Shown: positions 7,944 through 15,918, counted from the stretch's first letter. The stretch is 36,941 bases of DNA from an uncultured Clostridia bacterium (GCA_934133175.1 CAKPAX010000014.1:1-36941), one strand, 5' to 3'. Numbers and translations are program-made. Notes: a model not told the origin generated them from the letters alone.

Positions 7944-8252
7944 TTATTTTATTTTTGTTCCGCATTTTTTACAAACACGAACTTTTTCATCTTTTTCTAT
8001 ACTATATCCTATTTTAGTAGCTTTTCCACATTTTGGGCAAACTACATTTACTTTACTACTGTTTATTGCGCACTCAACTGGAATAATTCCGCCTTCTTCA
8101 CCTTGTTTTCTAGGTTTAACATGTTTTTTTCTAATGTTTACACCTTTTACAACAACTTTTGAAGTTTTTGGTATTACTTCTAATACTTCTCCTGTTTTAC
8201 CTTTATCATTTCCTGATAAAACTTGAACTGTATCTCCTTTTCTTATTTTCAT
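7944..8252 (-). CDS. rplX: 50S ribosomal protein L24
   Basis: Assembly-initiating large-subunit protein with a KOW motif at the N-terminus (MKIRKGDTVQVLSGNDKGK). The C-terminus has a CPKCGKATKIGY...CKKCG zinc-ribbon-like pair seen in many Firmicutes L24 proteins. I use the ATG at 8252 because AAGGAGG lies at the correct distance; a reading that starts 12 codons earlier would cross that site. The product has 102 residues. Confidence 0.97.
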   Translation of the reverse strand: MKIRKGDTVQVLSGNDKGKTGEVLEVIPKTSKVVVKGVNIRKKHVKPRKQGEEGGIIPVECAINSSKVNVVCPKCGKATKIGYSIEKDEKVRVCKKCGTKIK

Positions 8253-8334
8253 TGAGTTTGACCTCCTTTTCTTCATTTTATAAGGCATATAAAATTTAAT
8301 TTTATTGCTAATACTTGTTCATTAGCTCTTAATA

Positions 8335-8703
8335 TTAAAGAACTTCTGGAGCTAATGATAATATTTTCATATATTCTTTATCTCTTAATTCTCTTGCAAC
8401 TGGTCCAAAAATACGTGTTCCTTTTGGATTTCCGTCTTCTTTTATAATTACAGCTGCATTTTCATCAAATTTTATATATGAACCATCTGCTCTTCTTAAT
8501 CCTCTTTTTGTTCTTACTATAACAGCTTTTACAACTTCTCCTTTTTTAACAACGCCACCTGGTGTTGCTGTTTTAACAGAAGCTACTATAACATCACCTA
8601 TATTTGCTGTTTTTCTGAAAGAACCACCTAAACATCTGATACACATAATTTCTTTAGCACCAGTATTATCTGCTACTTTTAATATTGTTTGTTGTTGTAC
8701 CAT
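8335..8703 (-). CDS. rplN: 50S ribosomal protein L14
   Basis: L14 lies at the subunit interface. The motif MVQQQTILKVADNTGAKEI, then RTKRGLRRADGSYIKFDENAAVII and GTRIFGPVARELRD, identifies it; 122 residues. Two ATGs are present. The second (8703) is 9 nt from GGAGG, while the first (8709) is only 3 nt away, so the second is preferred. It stands between rpsQ and rplX as usual. Confidence 0.98.
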   Translation of the reverse strand: MVQQQTILKVADNTGAKEIMCIRCLGGSFRKTANIGDVIVASVKTATPGGVVKKGEVVKAVIVRTKRGLRRADGSYIKFDENAAVIIKEDGNPKGTRIFGPVARELRDKEYMKILSLAPEVL

Positions 8704-8736
8704 GCTCATTTTCCTCCTTAATCGGTTTATTTATGT

Positions 8737-9000
8737 TTATTTAATAACTGCTTTTTCAACAATTTCAACTACTCTCCATCTTTTATCTTTAGAAAGTGGT
8801 CTTGTTTCCATTACTTTTACTTTATCACCTATTTGGCAACTATTTTCTTCATCATGTGCTTTTAATTTATATGTTCTTTTAACAGTTTTTCCATACACTT
8901 TATGGCTAACACTTGTTTCAACAGCAACTACTACTGTTTTATCCATTTTATTAGACACTACAGTACCAACCATAACTTTACGAAGATTTCTTTCTTCCAT
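8737..9000 (-). CDS. rpsQ: 30S ribosomal protein S17
   Basis: OB-fold primary binder of 16S rRNA. Sequence MEERNLRKVMVGTVVSNKMD, then VSHKVYGKTVKRTYKLKAHDE and IGDKVKVMETRPLSKDKRWRV are family hallmarks; 87 residues. AAAGGAG precedes the ATG. Order rpmC-rpsQ-rplN is conserved. Confidence 0.98.
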   Translation of the reverse strand: MEERNLRKVMVGTVVSNKMDKTVVVAVETSVSHKVYGKTVKRTYKLKAHDEENSCQIGDKVKVMETRPLSKDKRWRVVEIVEKAVIK

Positions 9001-9029
9001 TTAGATTTCTCCTTTCCTAATCTATAACT

Positions 9030-9233
9030 CTATTTCTTGCTTTCAGCTATTTTTCTTTCTGTTAATACAGTATTTATTTTAGCTATATCTTTTTTTACTT
9101 CTTTTATTTTCATAGGATTGTCTAATCCGTTTGTAGCTAAACTAAATTTTAATTTGAATAATTCTGTTTTTAGTTCACCTAATTCTTTTTCTAAGTCTGG
9201 TGAAGACATTTCTCTTATTTTATTTATCTTCAT
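9030..9233 (-). CDS. rpmC: 50S ribosomal protein L29
   Basis: Small helical protein beside the peptide exit tunnel. MKINKIREMSSPDLEKELGEL...LFKLKFSLATNGLDNP is the typical pattern; 67 residues. Two adjacent ATG codons (9234-9236, 9231-9233) follow an AGGTG site at 9244-9248; the second gives the usual first residues. The start lies inside the last codons of rplP (14-bp overlap), so the two genes are probably translationally coupled. Confidence 0.95.
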   Translation of the reverse strand: MKINKIREMSSPDLEKELGELKTELFKLKFSLATNGLDNPMKIKEVKKDIAKINTVLTERKIAESKK

Positions 9234-9666
9234 CATTATCACCCACCTCATTTAAAGTTTCTCTTGCAATTATTTTTGTTTTTACAGATAATTTATTTTT
9301 TGCAAGTCTTAGGGCTTCTTTTGCTACATCTTCAGGTACACCTGCTATTTCGAACATAACTCTACCTGGTTTTACAACTGCAACCCAAGCTTCTGGAGCA
9401 CCTTTACCTTTACCCATACGAGTACCAATTGGTTTTGCTGTGATTGGTTTATCTGGGAAAATTTTTATCCAAACTTTTCCACCTCTTTTTATATAACGAG
9501 TCATAGCAATACGTGCTGCTTCTATTTGATTACCTGTAATCCATCCAGCTTCTAATGCTTGGATTCCATATTCTCCTTCTGAAACAGTATTTCCTCTTGT
9601 TGCTTTACCTCTGTTTCTACCTTTTTGCATTTTTCTAAATTTAGATCTTTTTGGCATTAATGGCAT
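9220..9666 (-). CDS. rplP: 50S ribosomal protein L16
   Basis: Needed for A-site tRNA positioning and late assembly. Hallmarks are MPKRSKFRKMQKGRNRGKA, GWITGNQIEAARIAMTRYIKRGGKVWI, and GTRMGKGKGAPEAWVAVVKPG; 148 residues. The ATG overlaps the rpsC stop codon (TAATG). The C-terminal tail ends in an acidic stretch, DNDEDK, whose codons also encode the rpmC start. Confidence 0.98.
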   Translation of the reverse strand: MPLMPKRSKFRKMQKGRNRGKATRGNTVSEGEYGIQALEAGWITGNQIEAARIAMTRYIKRGGKVWIKIFPDKPITAKPIGTRMGKGKGAPEAWVAVVKPGRVMFEIAGVPEDVAKEALRLAKNKLSVKTKIIARETLNEVGDNDEDK

Positions 9667-10322
9667 TATTTGTCTCCTCCTTCCACTTTCTTTGTTGGAA
9701 GAACTTCACCTTTATATATCCAAACTTTTACACCGATTTTTCCATATGTTGTATCTGCTTCTGCAAATCCATAATCTATATCAGCTCTTAAAGTTTGAAG
9801 TGGTATTGTACCTTCTTTATAGAATTCTGTTCTAGCCATGTCAGCTCCACCTAATCTTCCAGATACTGAAGTTTTTATACCTAAAGCACCTGCTTTCATA
9901 GATTTTTGCATACATTGTTTCATTGCTCTTCTAAATGAAATTCTTCTTTCTAGTTGGCCAGCTATGTTTTCAGCAACTAATTGTGCATCAACATCTGCAT
10001 TTTTAACCTCAACTATATTTAAGTTAACATCTTTTCCTATCATTTTTGATAATTCAGCTTTTACACTTTCTACTCCTGCTCCACCTTTACCAATTATAAT
10101 TCCTGGTTTAGCAGAAAGAACATTTACTTTTACAAATTTTGCTGTTCTTTCGATTTCTATTTTAGAAATACCTGCAGCATATAATTTCTTTTTTACATAT
10201 TTACGGATTTTTTGGTCTTCTACTAAGTAATTTGCAAAATCTTTAGAATCTGCATACCATTTAGAATTCCAATCCTTTATTATTCCAACTCTTACACCAG
10301 TTGGATGTACTTTTTGTCCCAT
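9666..10322 (-). CDS. rpsC: 30S ribosomal protein S3
   Basis: S3 forms part of the mRNA entry channel and helicase centre. The start MGQKVHPTGVRVGIIKDWNSKW, the KH-domain motif PGIIIGKGGAGVE, and the C-terminal domain with GRLGGADMARTEFYKEG and GVKVWIYKGE are all present; 218 residues. AAAGGAGG precedes it. Normal neighbours rplV and rplP. Confidence 0.98.
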   Translation of the reverse strand: MGQKVHPTGVRVGIIKDWNSKWYADSKDFANYLVEDQKIRKYVKKKLYAAGISKIEIERTAKFVKVNVLSAKPGIIIGKGGAGVESVKAELSKMIGKDVNLNIVEVKNADVDAQLVAENIAGQLERRISFRRAMKQCMQKSMKAGALGIKTSVSGRLGGADMARTEFYKEGTIPLQTLRADIDYGFAEADTTYGKIGVKVWIYKGEVLPTKKVEGGDK

Positions 10323-10389
10323 CTTTTTAGGATCCTCCTTTTCTTCTAATGTCAGGGTTATCTCTATTTAAATAATTCCCCTGCTAAAT

Positions 10390-10743
10390 TTAATTTTTCT
10401 CCTTTAAGACAATTGTTATATGACTTGTTCTTTTTCTAATTCTTACAGCTGATCCTTTTGCAGCTGGTCTTATTCTTTTTAATGTTGGACCTTGATTTGC
10501 ATAAATCTCAGCAACATATAAATTTTCATGTTTCATATCATGAATATTTTCAGCATTTGCTATAGCTGATTTTAATAATTTTTCTATTATTTCTGATGAA
10601 GCTTTTGGAGTAAATTTAACTATTGCTAATGCTTCATCTACGCCTTTTCCTCTTATTAAATCTGCAACAATTTTAACTTTTCTAGAAGATATTCTTGCGT
10701 ATTTAAGAGTAGCTCTTGCTTCATTTATTGTTGTTTCTTCCAC
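10390..10743 (-). CDS. rplV: 50S ribosomal protein L22
   Basis: Lines the peptide exit tunnel; the beta-hairpin tip is where macrolide-resistance changes occur in other bacteria. ATLKYARISSRKVKIVADLIRGK, and the hairpin region GPTLKRIRPAAKGSAVRIRKRTSHI, are typical; 117 residues. The start codon is GTG (10741-10743), 7 nt from GGAGGG; no ATG is suitably placed. Confidence 0.97.
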   Translation of the reverse strand: MEETTINEARATLKYARISSRKVKIVADLIRGKGVDEALAIVKFTPKASSEIIEKLLKSAIANAENIHDMKHENLYVAEIYANQGPTLKRIRPAAKGSAVRIRKRTSHITIVLKEKN

Positions 10744-10768
10744 GGATTTTCCCTCCTTATTTTACTAT

Positions 10769-11050
10769 TTATTTATTAACTTTAGTTGTTTTGTCTCCTG
10801 CATGACCTTTAAATGTTCTTGTAGGAGCAAATTCACCTAATTTATGACCAATCATTTCTTCTGTTATATAAATTGGAACATGTTTTCTTCCATCATGAAC
10901 AGCTATAGTATGACCAACCATTTGTGGATATATTGTAGATGCTCTTGACCATGTCTTTAAAACATCTTTATTACCAGATTCATTCATAGCTTCAACTCTC
11001 TTTAATAATTCTGGAGCTACGAAAGGTATTTTTTTGCTTGATCTTGACAT
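10769..11050 (-). CDS. rpsS: 30S ribosomal protein S19
   Basis: Head protein of the 30S subunit, partner of S13. MSRSSKKIPFVAPELLKRV, then KTWSRASTIYPQMVGHTIAVHDGRKH and GHKLGEFAPTRTFKGHAGD match the family; 93 residues. GGAGGAC lies upstream. Order rplB-rpsS-rplV is conserved. Confidence 0.98.
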   Translation of the reverse strand: MSRSSKKIPFVAPELLKRVEAMNESGNKDVLKTWSRASTIYPQMVGHTIAVHDGRKHVPIYITEEMIGHKLGEFAPTRTFKGHAGDKTTKVNK

Positions 11051-11118
11051 ATTAAAATGTCCTCCTTTCAGAAAATTTATATCTTTTAATCATATAATAA
11101 ATATCATTTTATTATATA

Positions 11119-11946
11119 TTATTTTCTTCTCTTAACTATAAATTTGTTAGATAATTTTTTCTTATTTCTTGTCTTGTATCCTAGAGCTGGTTTACCCCAA
11201 GGTGTCATTGGTCCAGCGTGTCCTACAGGTGCTCTACCTTCACCACCACCATGAGGGTGATCTACTGGGTTCATTACAGAACCTCTAACTGTTGGTCTAA
11301 TACCCATATGTCTTTTTCTTCCAGCTTTACCAATTTTCATATTTTCATAATCAGCATTTCCTATAGTTCCTATAGTAGCTCTACATCTAGCTAAGATTAA
11401 TCTCATTTCTCCTGATGGTAATCTTACATGTGCATATTTACCTTCTTTAGCCATTAATTGTGCTTCTTGACCAGCACTTCTTACTAATTTTCCACCTTGA
11501 CCTGGATTTAATTCTATATTGTGTATCATTGTACCTACTGGTATGTTTGATATAGGCATACAGTTTCCTGGTTTGATATCAGCTGTTTCTCCAGATACAA
11601 CTTTATCTCCATCTGTTAATCCTTGTGGAGCTAATATATATGCTCTTTCTCCATCTGTATATTCTATTAATGCTATGTTAGCTGTTCTGTTTGGATCATA
11701 TTCGATACCAATTACAGTAGCTTCCATATTATCCTTTTTACGTTTAAAATCTATAATTCTATATTTTTGTCTATTTCCTCCACCTTGATGACGTACTGTT
11801 ATTCTACCATAAGAGTTTCTACCTGCATTTTTCTTTTTTGTTGCTAATAAAGATTTTTCAGGAGTTTTTTTAGTAACTTCTTCAAATGTAGAAACAGTCA
11901 TATTTCTTCTTGATGGTGTATAGGCTTTGAAATGTTTCATTCCCAT
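11119..11946 (-). CDS. rplB: 50S ribosomal protein L2
   Basis: Largest core protein of the peptidyl-transferase region. It contains GRITVRHQGGGNRQKYR, the domain with GKYAHVRLPSGEMR, and the conserved NPVDHPHGGGEGRAPVG loop with the key histidine; 275 residues is typical. The 133-bp gap before it (11947-12079) holds several small hairpins (CTGG/CCAG; a bulged 10-bp stem ACAATTACTT/AAGTAAATTGT) but no ORF. Confidence 0.98.
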   Translation of the reverse strand: MGMKHFKAYTPSRRNMTVSTFEEVTKKTPEKSLLATKKKNAGRNSYGRITVRHQGGGNRQKYRIIDFKRKKDNMEATVIGIEYDPNRTANIALIEYTDGERAYILAPQGLTDGDKVVSGETADIKPGNCMPISNIPVGTMIHNIELNPGQGGKLVRSAGQEAQLMAKEGKYAHVRLPSGEMRLILARCRATIGTIGNADYENMKIGKAGRKRHMGIRPTVRGSVMNPVDHPHGGGEGRAPVGHAGPMTPWGKPALGYKTRNKKKLSNKFIVKRRK

Positions 11947-12079
11947 GATTTAATTCTCTCCTTTACTATGTTTACAATTTACTTAAAGTAATTGTATAAA
12001 CTCGCGGTTATTTTTCCTGCCCCGCTATTAGCAGATATTCTTTATTGTCCTGGTATTTTCCAGATAATTTTTCTTTAGC

Positions 12080-12427
12080 TTAAGCTCCCATAAATTCATC
12101 AATTGAATCTTTATATTTTTTAGTAACTTTTGTTACTTTTCCACCTTTAGCTAAATATGATTTTTCTGATGGATTTGTATCTATTGTAACAATAGCTTTT
12201 TTCCAGTCAGATGTTTTTCCTTGATGATATCCTACTCTTTTTTTCTTTCCGTTTACCATCATTGTATTAACTTTTAATACTTTAACTTCAAAAAGTTTTT
12301 CAACAGCTTTTGCTATTTCAACTTTTGTTGCTTTTTTGTTTACTTCGAAAGTATACTTTCCTTCTTGTAATCCGTCATTACTTTTTTCAGTAACTACTGG
12401 TCTTACTATTACTTCTTCTGGTAACAT
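12080..12427 (-). CDS. rplW: 50S ribosomal protein L23
   Basis: Sits at the tunnel exit and forms the docking site for SRP and trigger factor. VIVRPVVTEKSNDGLQEGKYTFEVNKKATK at the N-terminus is diagnostic. At 115 residues it is longer than the usual 95-100, with an extended C-terminal tail after IVTIDTNPSEKSYL. The start overlaps the rplD stop (TAATG). Confidence 0.96.
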   Translation of the reverse strand: MLPEEVIVRPVVTEKSNDGLQEGKYTFEVNKKATKVEIAKAVEKLFEVKVLKVNTMMVNGKKKRVGYHQGKTSDWKKAIVTIDTNPSEKSYLAKGGKVTKVTKKYKDSIDEFMGA

Positions 12428-13050
12428 TATGCGTACACCTCCTCTAATTTTTTAACAGTATCTAAAGGTAAAACTAAATTATTGTATTTTAATAAATCAA
12501 ATACATTAATATTGTTTATAGCAATAGCTTTTACACCTTCTATATTTCTTGCTGACATTAAAACATTTTCGTTTTTATCAGCTAATACTATTAATGTTTT
12601 TCCTTCTACTTTTAAATCTTTTAAAGCATTAACCATTGTTTTTGTTTTGATTTCTTTTAATTCTAATTTATCAACAACTGTTAATTCTTTTTCTAATACT
12701 TTAGAACTTAATATAGATCTAATAGCAAGTCTTCTTTCTTTTTTATTAACTCTATATTTATATGAACGTGGTTTTGGACCTAAAGCTATACCACCTTTAA
12801 TCCATTGTGGAGCACGAATACTTCCTTGTCTTGCTCTACCTGTTCCTTTTTGTCTCCATGGTTTTTTACCACCACCACTTACTTCGCTTCTTGTCTTAGT
12901 ACTTTGTGTACCTTGTCTTTGATTAGCTAAGTAATTAAGTAATACTGTGTGTACTATTGTTTCATTTGGTTCAATTCCAAATACAACTTCACTTAATTCA
13001 ACATCACTAACTTTTTTACCTTTTATATCATATACGTCTACTTTTGGCAT
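12427..13050 (-). CDS. rplD: 50S ribosomal protein L4
   Basis: Tunnel-lining protein; in E. coli it also represses the S10 operon through its leader. Hallmarks are the loop GGGKKPWRQKGTGRARQGSIR and PKPRSYKYRVNKKERRLAI; 207 residues. It starts 20 bp after rplC, with GGAGG. Whether it regulates the leader at 14097-14383 here is unknown. Confidence 0.98.
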   Translation of the reverse strand: MPKVDVYDIKGKKVSDVELSEVVFGIEPNETIVHTVLLNYLANQRQGTQSTKTRSEVSGGGKKPWRQKGTGRARQGSIRAPQWIKGGIALGPKPRSYKYRVNKKERRLAIRSILSSKVLEKELTVVDKLELKEIKTKTMVNALKDLKVEGKTLIVLADKNENVLMSARNIEGVKAIAINNINVFDLLKYNNLVLPLDTVKKLEEVYA

Positions 13051-13070
13051 TTTCGTATTCCTCCTTCCTT

Positions 13071-13706
13071 CTATTTAGTAGCCTTTACAGCTGATTTTAT
13101 TTTTAAGATAGCTCCTTTTGGTCCTGGAACACTACCTTTTATTAATAATACGTTTTTATCCATATCTACTCTAACAACATCTAAATTTTGTATTGTTACA
13201 GTAACTCTACCCATATGTCCTGGTAATTTTTTACCTTTGAATACTCTACCTGGTGTAGATGTTGGTCCCATAGATCCTGGTCTTCTATGATACATAGAAC
13301 CATGTCCCATAGGTCCTCTGTGTTGTCCATGTCTTTTTATAACACCTTGGAATCCTTTTCCTTTAGATGTTCCTTGTACATCTATTTTTTCTCCAGCTTC
13401 AAAAACATCAGCTTTAACTTCATCTCCAACTTTAAAGTTTTCGATTGAGTCTACTCTAAATTCTCTTAAATGTTTTTTTGCTTCAACATTTGCTTTTGCA
13501 AAATGTCCTTTTTCTGGTTTTGTAAGATGTTTATCTTTAACATCTCCAAATCCTAATTGTACAGCATCATATCCATCTGTTTCTACAGTTTTTACTTGTG
13601 CAACTGTACATGGACCAGCTTCTATAACTGTTACTGGAATAACATTTCCTTTTTCATCAAATATTTGTGTCATTCCTATTTTCTTTCCTATTATTGCTTT
13701 TTTCAT
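13071..13706 (-). CDS. rplC: 50S ribosomal protein L3
   Basis: Early assembly protein reaching the peptidyl-transferase centre. MKKAIIGKKIGMTQIFDEKGN, then GKGFQGVIKRHGQHRGPMGHGS and PGRVFKGKKLPGHMG are clear family markers, including the glutamine in HGQ that is methylated in E. coli. 211 residues; GGAGG upstream. Confidence 0.98.
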   Translation of the reverse strand: MKKAIIGKKIGMTQIFDEKGNVIPVTVIEAGPCTVAQVKTVETDGYDAVQLGFGDVKDKHLTKPEKGHFAKANVEAKKHLREFRVDSIENFKVGDEVKADVFEAGEKIDVQGTSKGKGFQGVIKRHGQHRGPMGHGSMYHRRPGSMGPTSTPGRVFKGKKLPGHMGRVTVTIQNLDVVRVDMDKNVLLIKGSVPGPKGAILKIKSAVKATK

Positions 13707-13772
13707 TTTTAAATTTTCCTCCTAACTATTGGCTGATTTTTATTTAATCAGCTTGGTTTAATGAATTGTTTC

Positions 13773-14096
13773 TTACATTTTTATTTCAATATCAACACCT
13801 GCTGGTAATTCTAGTTTTGTTAAACTATCAACAGTTTTTTGTGTTGGGTAAAGAATATCTATAACTCTTTTATGTGTTCTCATTTCAAATTGTTCTCTTG
13901 AATCTTTGTATTTGTGTGGAGAACGTAAGATTGTTACGATTTCTTTTTGTGTTGGTAGTGGAATAGGACCTGAAACTTTAGCTCCTGTCTTTTTAGCAGT
14001 ATCTACTATTTTTTCAGCAGACTGATCTAAAATAACGTGATCATAAGCTTTTAATCTTATTCTAATTTTTTCGCTTCCTACAACTGTTTTTGCCAT
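13773..14096 (-). CDS. rpsJ: 30S ribosomal protein S10
   Basis: First gene of the operon. KIRIRLKAYDHVILDQSAEKIV, then GPIPLPTQKEIVTILRSPHKYKDSREQFEMRTHKR identifies it; 107 residues, slightly longer than the usual 102-103 because of MAKTVVGSE at the start. GGAGGG precedes the ATG. No tuf or fusA is upstream; instead there is a long leader and a promoter. Confidence 0.98.
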   Translation of the reverse strand: MAKTVVGSEKIRIRLKAYDHVILDQSAEKIVDTAKKTGAKVSGPIPLPTQKEIVTILRSPHKYKDSREQFEMRTHKRVIDILYPTQKTVDSLTKLELPAGVDIEIKM

Positions 14097-14383
14097 TGTA
14101 ATTTTCCCTCCTCTTTAAAATATAATTACTTAGCTGGCAAGTCAAAACGCACCCTGGTGTTTTGTATAACTCCAATATAAAAACCCAAAACTCGCATGAT
14201 AATCTTGGGATAAGTGCTTATTATATGTATAACAAATTTTATACATATTCTCTATGTATATATTTCATAAAGTTTACTAACTTACCGCCTGGTCTAAGCC
14301 AAGACATACTCCACTGAAGTTCCCTCCATTCCACTATTCCGTAAGAATGTAGCCACATTCAGTTTCAACGCTAAAACTCATGC
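14097..14383 (-). promoter_or_regulatory. Leader of the S10 operon, structured 5' UTR
   Basis: About 290 nt between the expected start of transcription and rpsJ, without a credible ORF. From 5' to 3' the transcript can form GAATGT/ACATTC, a TGG-CTTAGA-CCA hairpin, a perfect 9-bp stem TATGTATAA/TTATACATA (14224-14247), and then a terminator-like hairpin (14184-14209). I see no T-box consensus. The arrangement suggests attenuation control of the whole operon, but no known class was recognised. Confidence 0.6.
14184..14209 (-). terminator. Terminator-like hairpin inside the S10 leader, possible attenuator
   Basis: CCCAAGATT pairs with GAGTTTTGGG-side bases (nine pairs, two of them G-U) around an 8-nt loop, followed directly by TTTTTAT on the transcribed strand. 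It lies about 90 nt before the rpsJ start and well after the promoter, the layout of an intrinsic attenuator. Confidence 0.5.
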
Positions 14384-14389
14384 TCTATT

Positions 14390-14418
14390 ATTATACACCG
14401 CTTTTAAGCCTATGTCAA
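14390..14418 (-). promoter_or_regulatory. Promoter of the S10-spc-alpha operon
   Basis: Reading on the minus strand, TTGACA, 17 bases, TATAAT: an exact consensus SigA-type promoter. No other equally good promoter is seen before rpsJ, so it should drive the whole ribosomal-protein operon. Confidence 0.85.
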
Positions 14419-14536
14419 CAGTATTTTGCATAATTTTACAAGATTACAAAATTATTACATTTTTTGTATACCTTAGGGTTAAAGCATTTTATCAATATTT
14501 TCTTTTTTAAAATTACCAATATATTACAAAATATGT

Positions 14537-14565
14537 TTTACATTTGTAATATTTTATGATATAAT
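14537..14565 (+). promoter_or_regulatory. Promoter of the DUF4364 gene
   Basis: TTTACA, 17 bases, TATAAT, about 30 bp before the start codon. It is divergent from the S10 promoter about 120 bp away; the interval between them has no gene. Confidence 0.75.
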
Positions 14566-14597
14566 ACAAAAAAATTTAAGTAAGGAGAACGGTTTTT

Positions 14598-15146
14598 ATG
14601 AAATTAAATTCAGACAATACTAATTTAGCTGAAAATAAAGTTTTAATTTTATATATATTAGATAAACTTAATAAAGATATTACTAATGCTGGATTATTTA
14701 AAATAACATCTTCTATTAATAATATTAATTATTTTTATTTTCAACAAACACTAACTGATTTAGTAGATTCAAAACTAGTCGGAACTTACACAAAAGACGA
14801 TGAAACTGTTTTTAAAATAACTTCTGAAGGAAAAAATAATTTTGCACTTACAAAAGATGTTTTACCTGGAATTATGAAACTAAAAGCAGACAATATATTT
14901 AAAAAAGAATTATATGAAATAGAAGAAGCTTCTTCTGTATCTGCAGAATATACACCAAAAAACGAAAAGGATTTCACAGTTAAATGCAAAATTGTGGAAA
15001 ACAATGAGACTATTTTTGAAATAAAAACATTTGCTGGATCAGCAGATAGAGCAAAAAGAATTATAGATAATTGGAACAATAATGCAAGTTCTATTTATCC
15101 AAAAATTTTAAATCTATTATTAAATAATGAAAGCCAATCAAATTAA
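14598..15146 (+). CDS. DUF4364 family protein, winged-helix-like
   Basis: 182-residue cytoplasmic protein. The N-terminus (ENKVLILYILDKLNKDITNAGLFK, INYFYFQQTLTDLVDSKLVG, FKITSEGKNNF) has the pattern of a winged helix-turn-helix domain, as in the DUF4364 proteins widespread in Clostridia. The remaining part is a small alpha/beta region of unknown role (FEIKTFAGSADRAKRII). DNA binding is inferred from the fold, not shown. TAAGGAG at 14581-14587 supports the ATG. It has its own promoter and terminator, so it is a single-gene unit. Confidence 0.8.
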   Translation: MKLNSDNTNLAENKVLILYILDKLNKDITNAGLFKITSSINNINYFYFQQTLTDLVDSKLVGTYTKDDETVFKITSEGKNNFALTKDVLPGIMKLKADNIFKKELYEIEEASSVSAEYTPKNEKDFTVKCKIVENNETIFEIKTFAGSADRAKRIIDNWNNNASSIYPKILNLLLNNESQSN

Positions 15147-15160
15147 TGATTGGTTTTTTA
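15134..15160 (+). terminator. Terminator of the DUF4364 gene
   Basis: CCAATCA and TGATTGG form a 7-bp stem around AATTAA, followed by TTTTTT. The loop contains the stop codon of the gene, so terminator and coding end overlap. Confidence 0.85.
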
Positions 15161-15215
15161 TATTATAATAAAGTCGGAAAATTCAATTTATGTTAGCAAA
15201 TTTCTGTGCAATATA

Positions 15216-15257
15216 TTTATATTATAGGAAGTTCGGAGAACTTTACCATAATATAAA
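15216..15257 (+). repeat. Long imperfect palindrome upstream of tnpV
   Basis: TTTATATTAT (15216-15225) is complementary to ATAATATAAA (15248-15257). Inside, GG and AGTTC pair with GAACT and CC around GGA. The combined structure is close to a 20-bp hairpin with small bulges. It has no T-run, so it is not a plain terminator. Confidence 0.6.
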
Positions 15258-15268
15258 AAGTCCCGCTT

Positions 15269-15312
15269 GGGAGAAGTCAAATAAGGACAAAATGTTCTTA
15301 TAGACTTCTTCC
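15269..15312 (+). repeat. Second long hairpin upstream of tnpV
   Basis: GGGAGAAGTC (15269-15278) pairs with GACTTCTTCC (15303-15312), ten pairs with one G-U. ATAAGGACA then pairs with TGTTCTTAT (nine pairs) around AAA, separated by a small A-rich internal loop. TTAATTTTTG follows, so weak termination is possible. It lies only 11 bp after the palindrome at 15216-15257 and about 90 bp before tnpV. Confidence 0.65.
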
Positions 15313-15401
15313 TTAATTTTTGTTATGTTAGATTGTCGATTATAGAATGTAAATTATTAAGTCTAATTTGTGGTTAAAATCAAATTTTGGAGGTTTTAAT
15401 T

Positions 15402-15764
15402 ATGATATATATAACTTATCACAAAGAAGGAGATTATTTTATTCCTAACTTATATTTAGCAAAAGATGAATATAAAAAAGATTACCAAATTGGAAAGTAT
15501 GGACATTTAAGATTACAATATTTGAAAAATCACAAAAAAGCTGATTATACTATAATGCTTATAGATAATACTTTAAGAAAACATATTGTAGAAACTGATA
15601 AACAAGCTAAAGTTAGATTTGAAATACTCATGAAACAAATGCTAGATAAAAATCCTATTGATGAAAATTTAAAGGATACTGACCCATTAAAATGGACTGG
15701 ACTTATGAATAATTATAAATATTCAGCTGAAGAAATCATTTTTAAGGAATTAATCTACATATAA
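15402..15764 (+). CDS. TnpV family transposon-encoded protein
   Basis: 120 residues with the TnpV pattern: ITYHKEGDYFIPNLYL, then IGKYGHLRLQYLKNHKKADYTIMLIDNTLRKHIVETDKQA, and LKWTGLMNNYKYSAEEIIFKELIYI. TnpV proteins are carried by Tn4451-like and other clostridial mobilizable elements; their biochemical role is unknown. I start at the ATG at 15402 because GGAGG (15389-15393) is 8 bases upstream; a longer reading from a TTG would translate that site. The reading frame looks intact, unlike the other mobility genes. Confidence 0.8.
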   Translation: MIYITYHKEGDYFIPNLYLAKDEYKKDYQIGKYGHLRLQYLKNHKKADYTIMLIDNTLRKHIVETDKQAKVRFEILMKQMLDKNPIDENLKDTDPLKWTGLMNNYKYSAEEIIFKELIYI

Positions 15765-15848
15765 AATTTATAAATTAAAAAAAAATATATACTTTTTTGA
15801 AAAATTAGTGTATAATTAAAGAAATTAAGGAATACTATGTATTGTAGA

Positions 15849-15914
15849 TATTCTACTAGGTCTGAAATAGCTTGCTAGAATAGGACCTGACCCGAGCTGA
15901 TGCTAAGCATCAGC
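15849..15914. other. Candidate structured RNA with mutually exclusive stems
   Basis: Two 7-nt pairs interleave: 15849-15855 with 15876-15882 (TATTCTA/TAGAATA) and 15857-15863 with 15883-15889 (TAGGTCT/GGACCTG, two G-U). They cannot easily form together, so they offer alternative folds. A perfect 8-bp hairpin GCTGATGC-TAA-GCATCAGC follows at 15896-15914. On the plus strand it is downstream of tnpV, behind a possible TATAAT at about 15811-15816; on the minus strand it is the 3' UTR of the 1665-aa gene. Its strand is undecided. Confidence 0.4.
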
Positions 15915-15918
15915 AAAA

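Noticed and set aside
12482..12922. 146-codon plus-strand ORF opposite rplD
   Set aside because: Shadow of rplD; composition is a reverse-strand artefact with no ribosome site or family likeness. The same holds for other plus-strand ORFs opposite ribosomal genes.
14097..14383. T-box riboswitch before rpsJ
   Set aside because: No T-box consensus (AGGGTGGNACCGCG-like) or specifier arrangement can be seen, and the downstream genes are not amino-acid related.
15849..15889. H-type pseudoknot from the two interleaved 7-bp pairs
   Set aside because: With 1 nt in the first loop and 0 nt between the last two strands, both full stems cannot be joined sterically; alternative folds are more likely.
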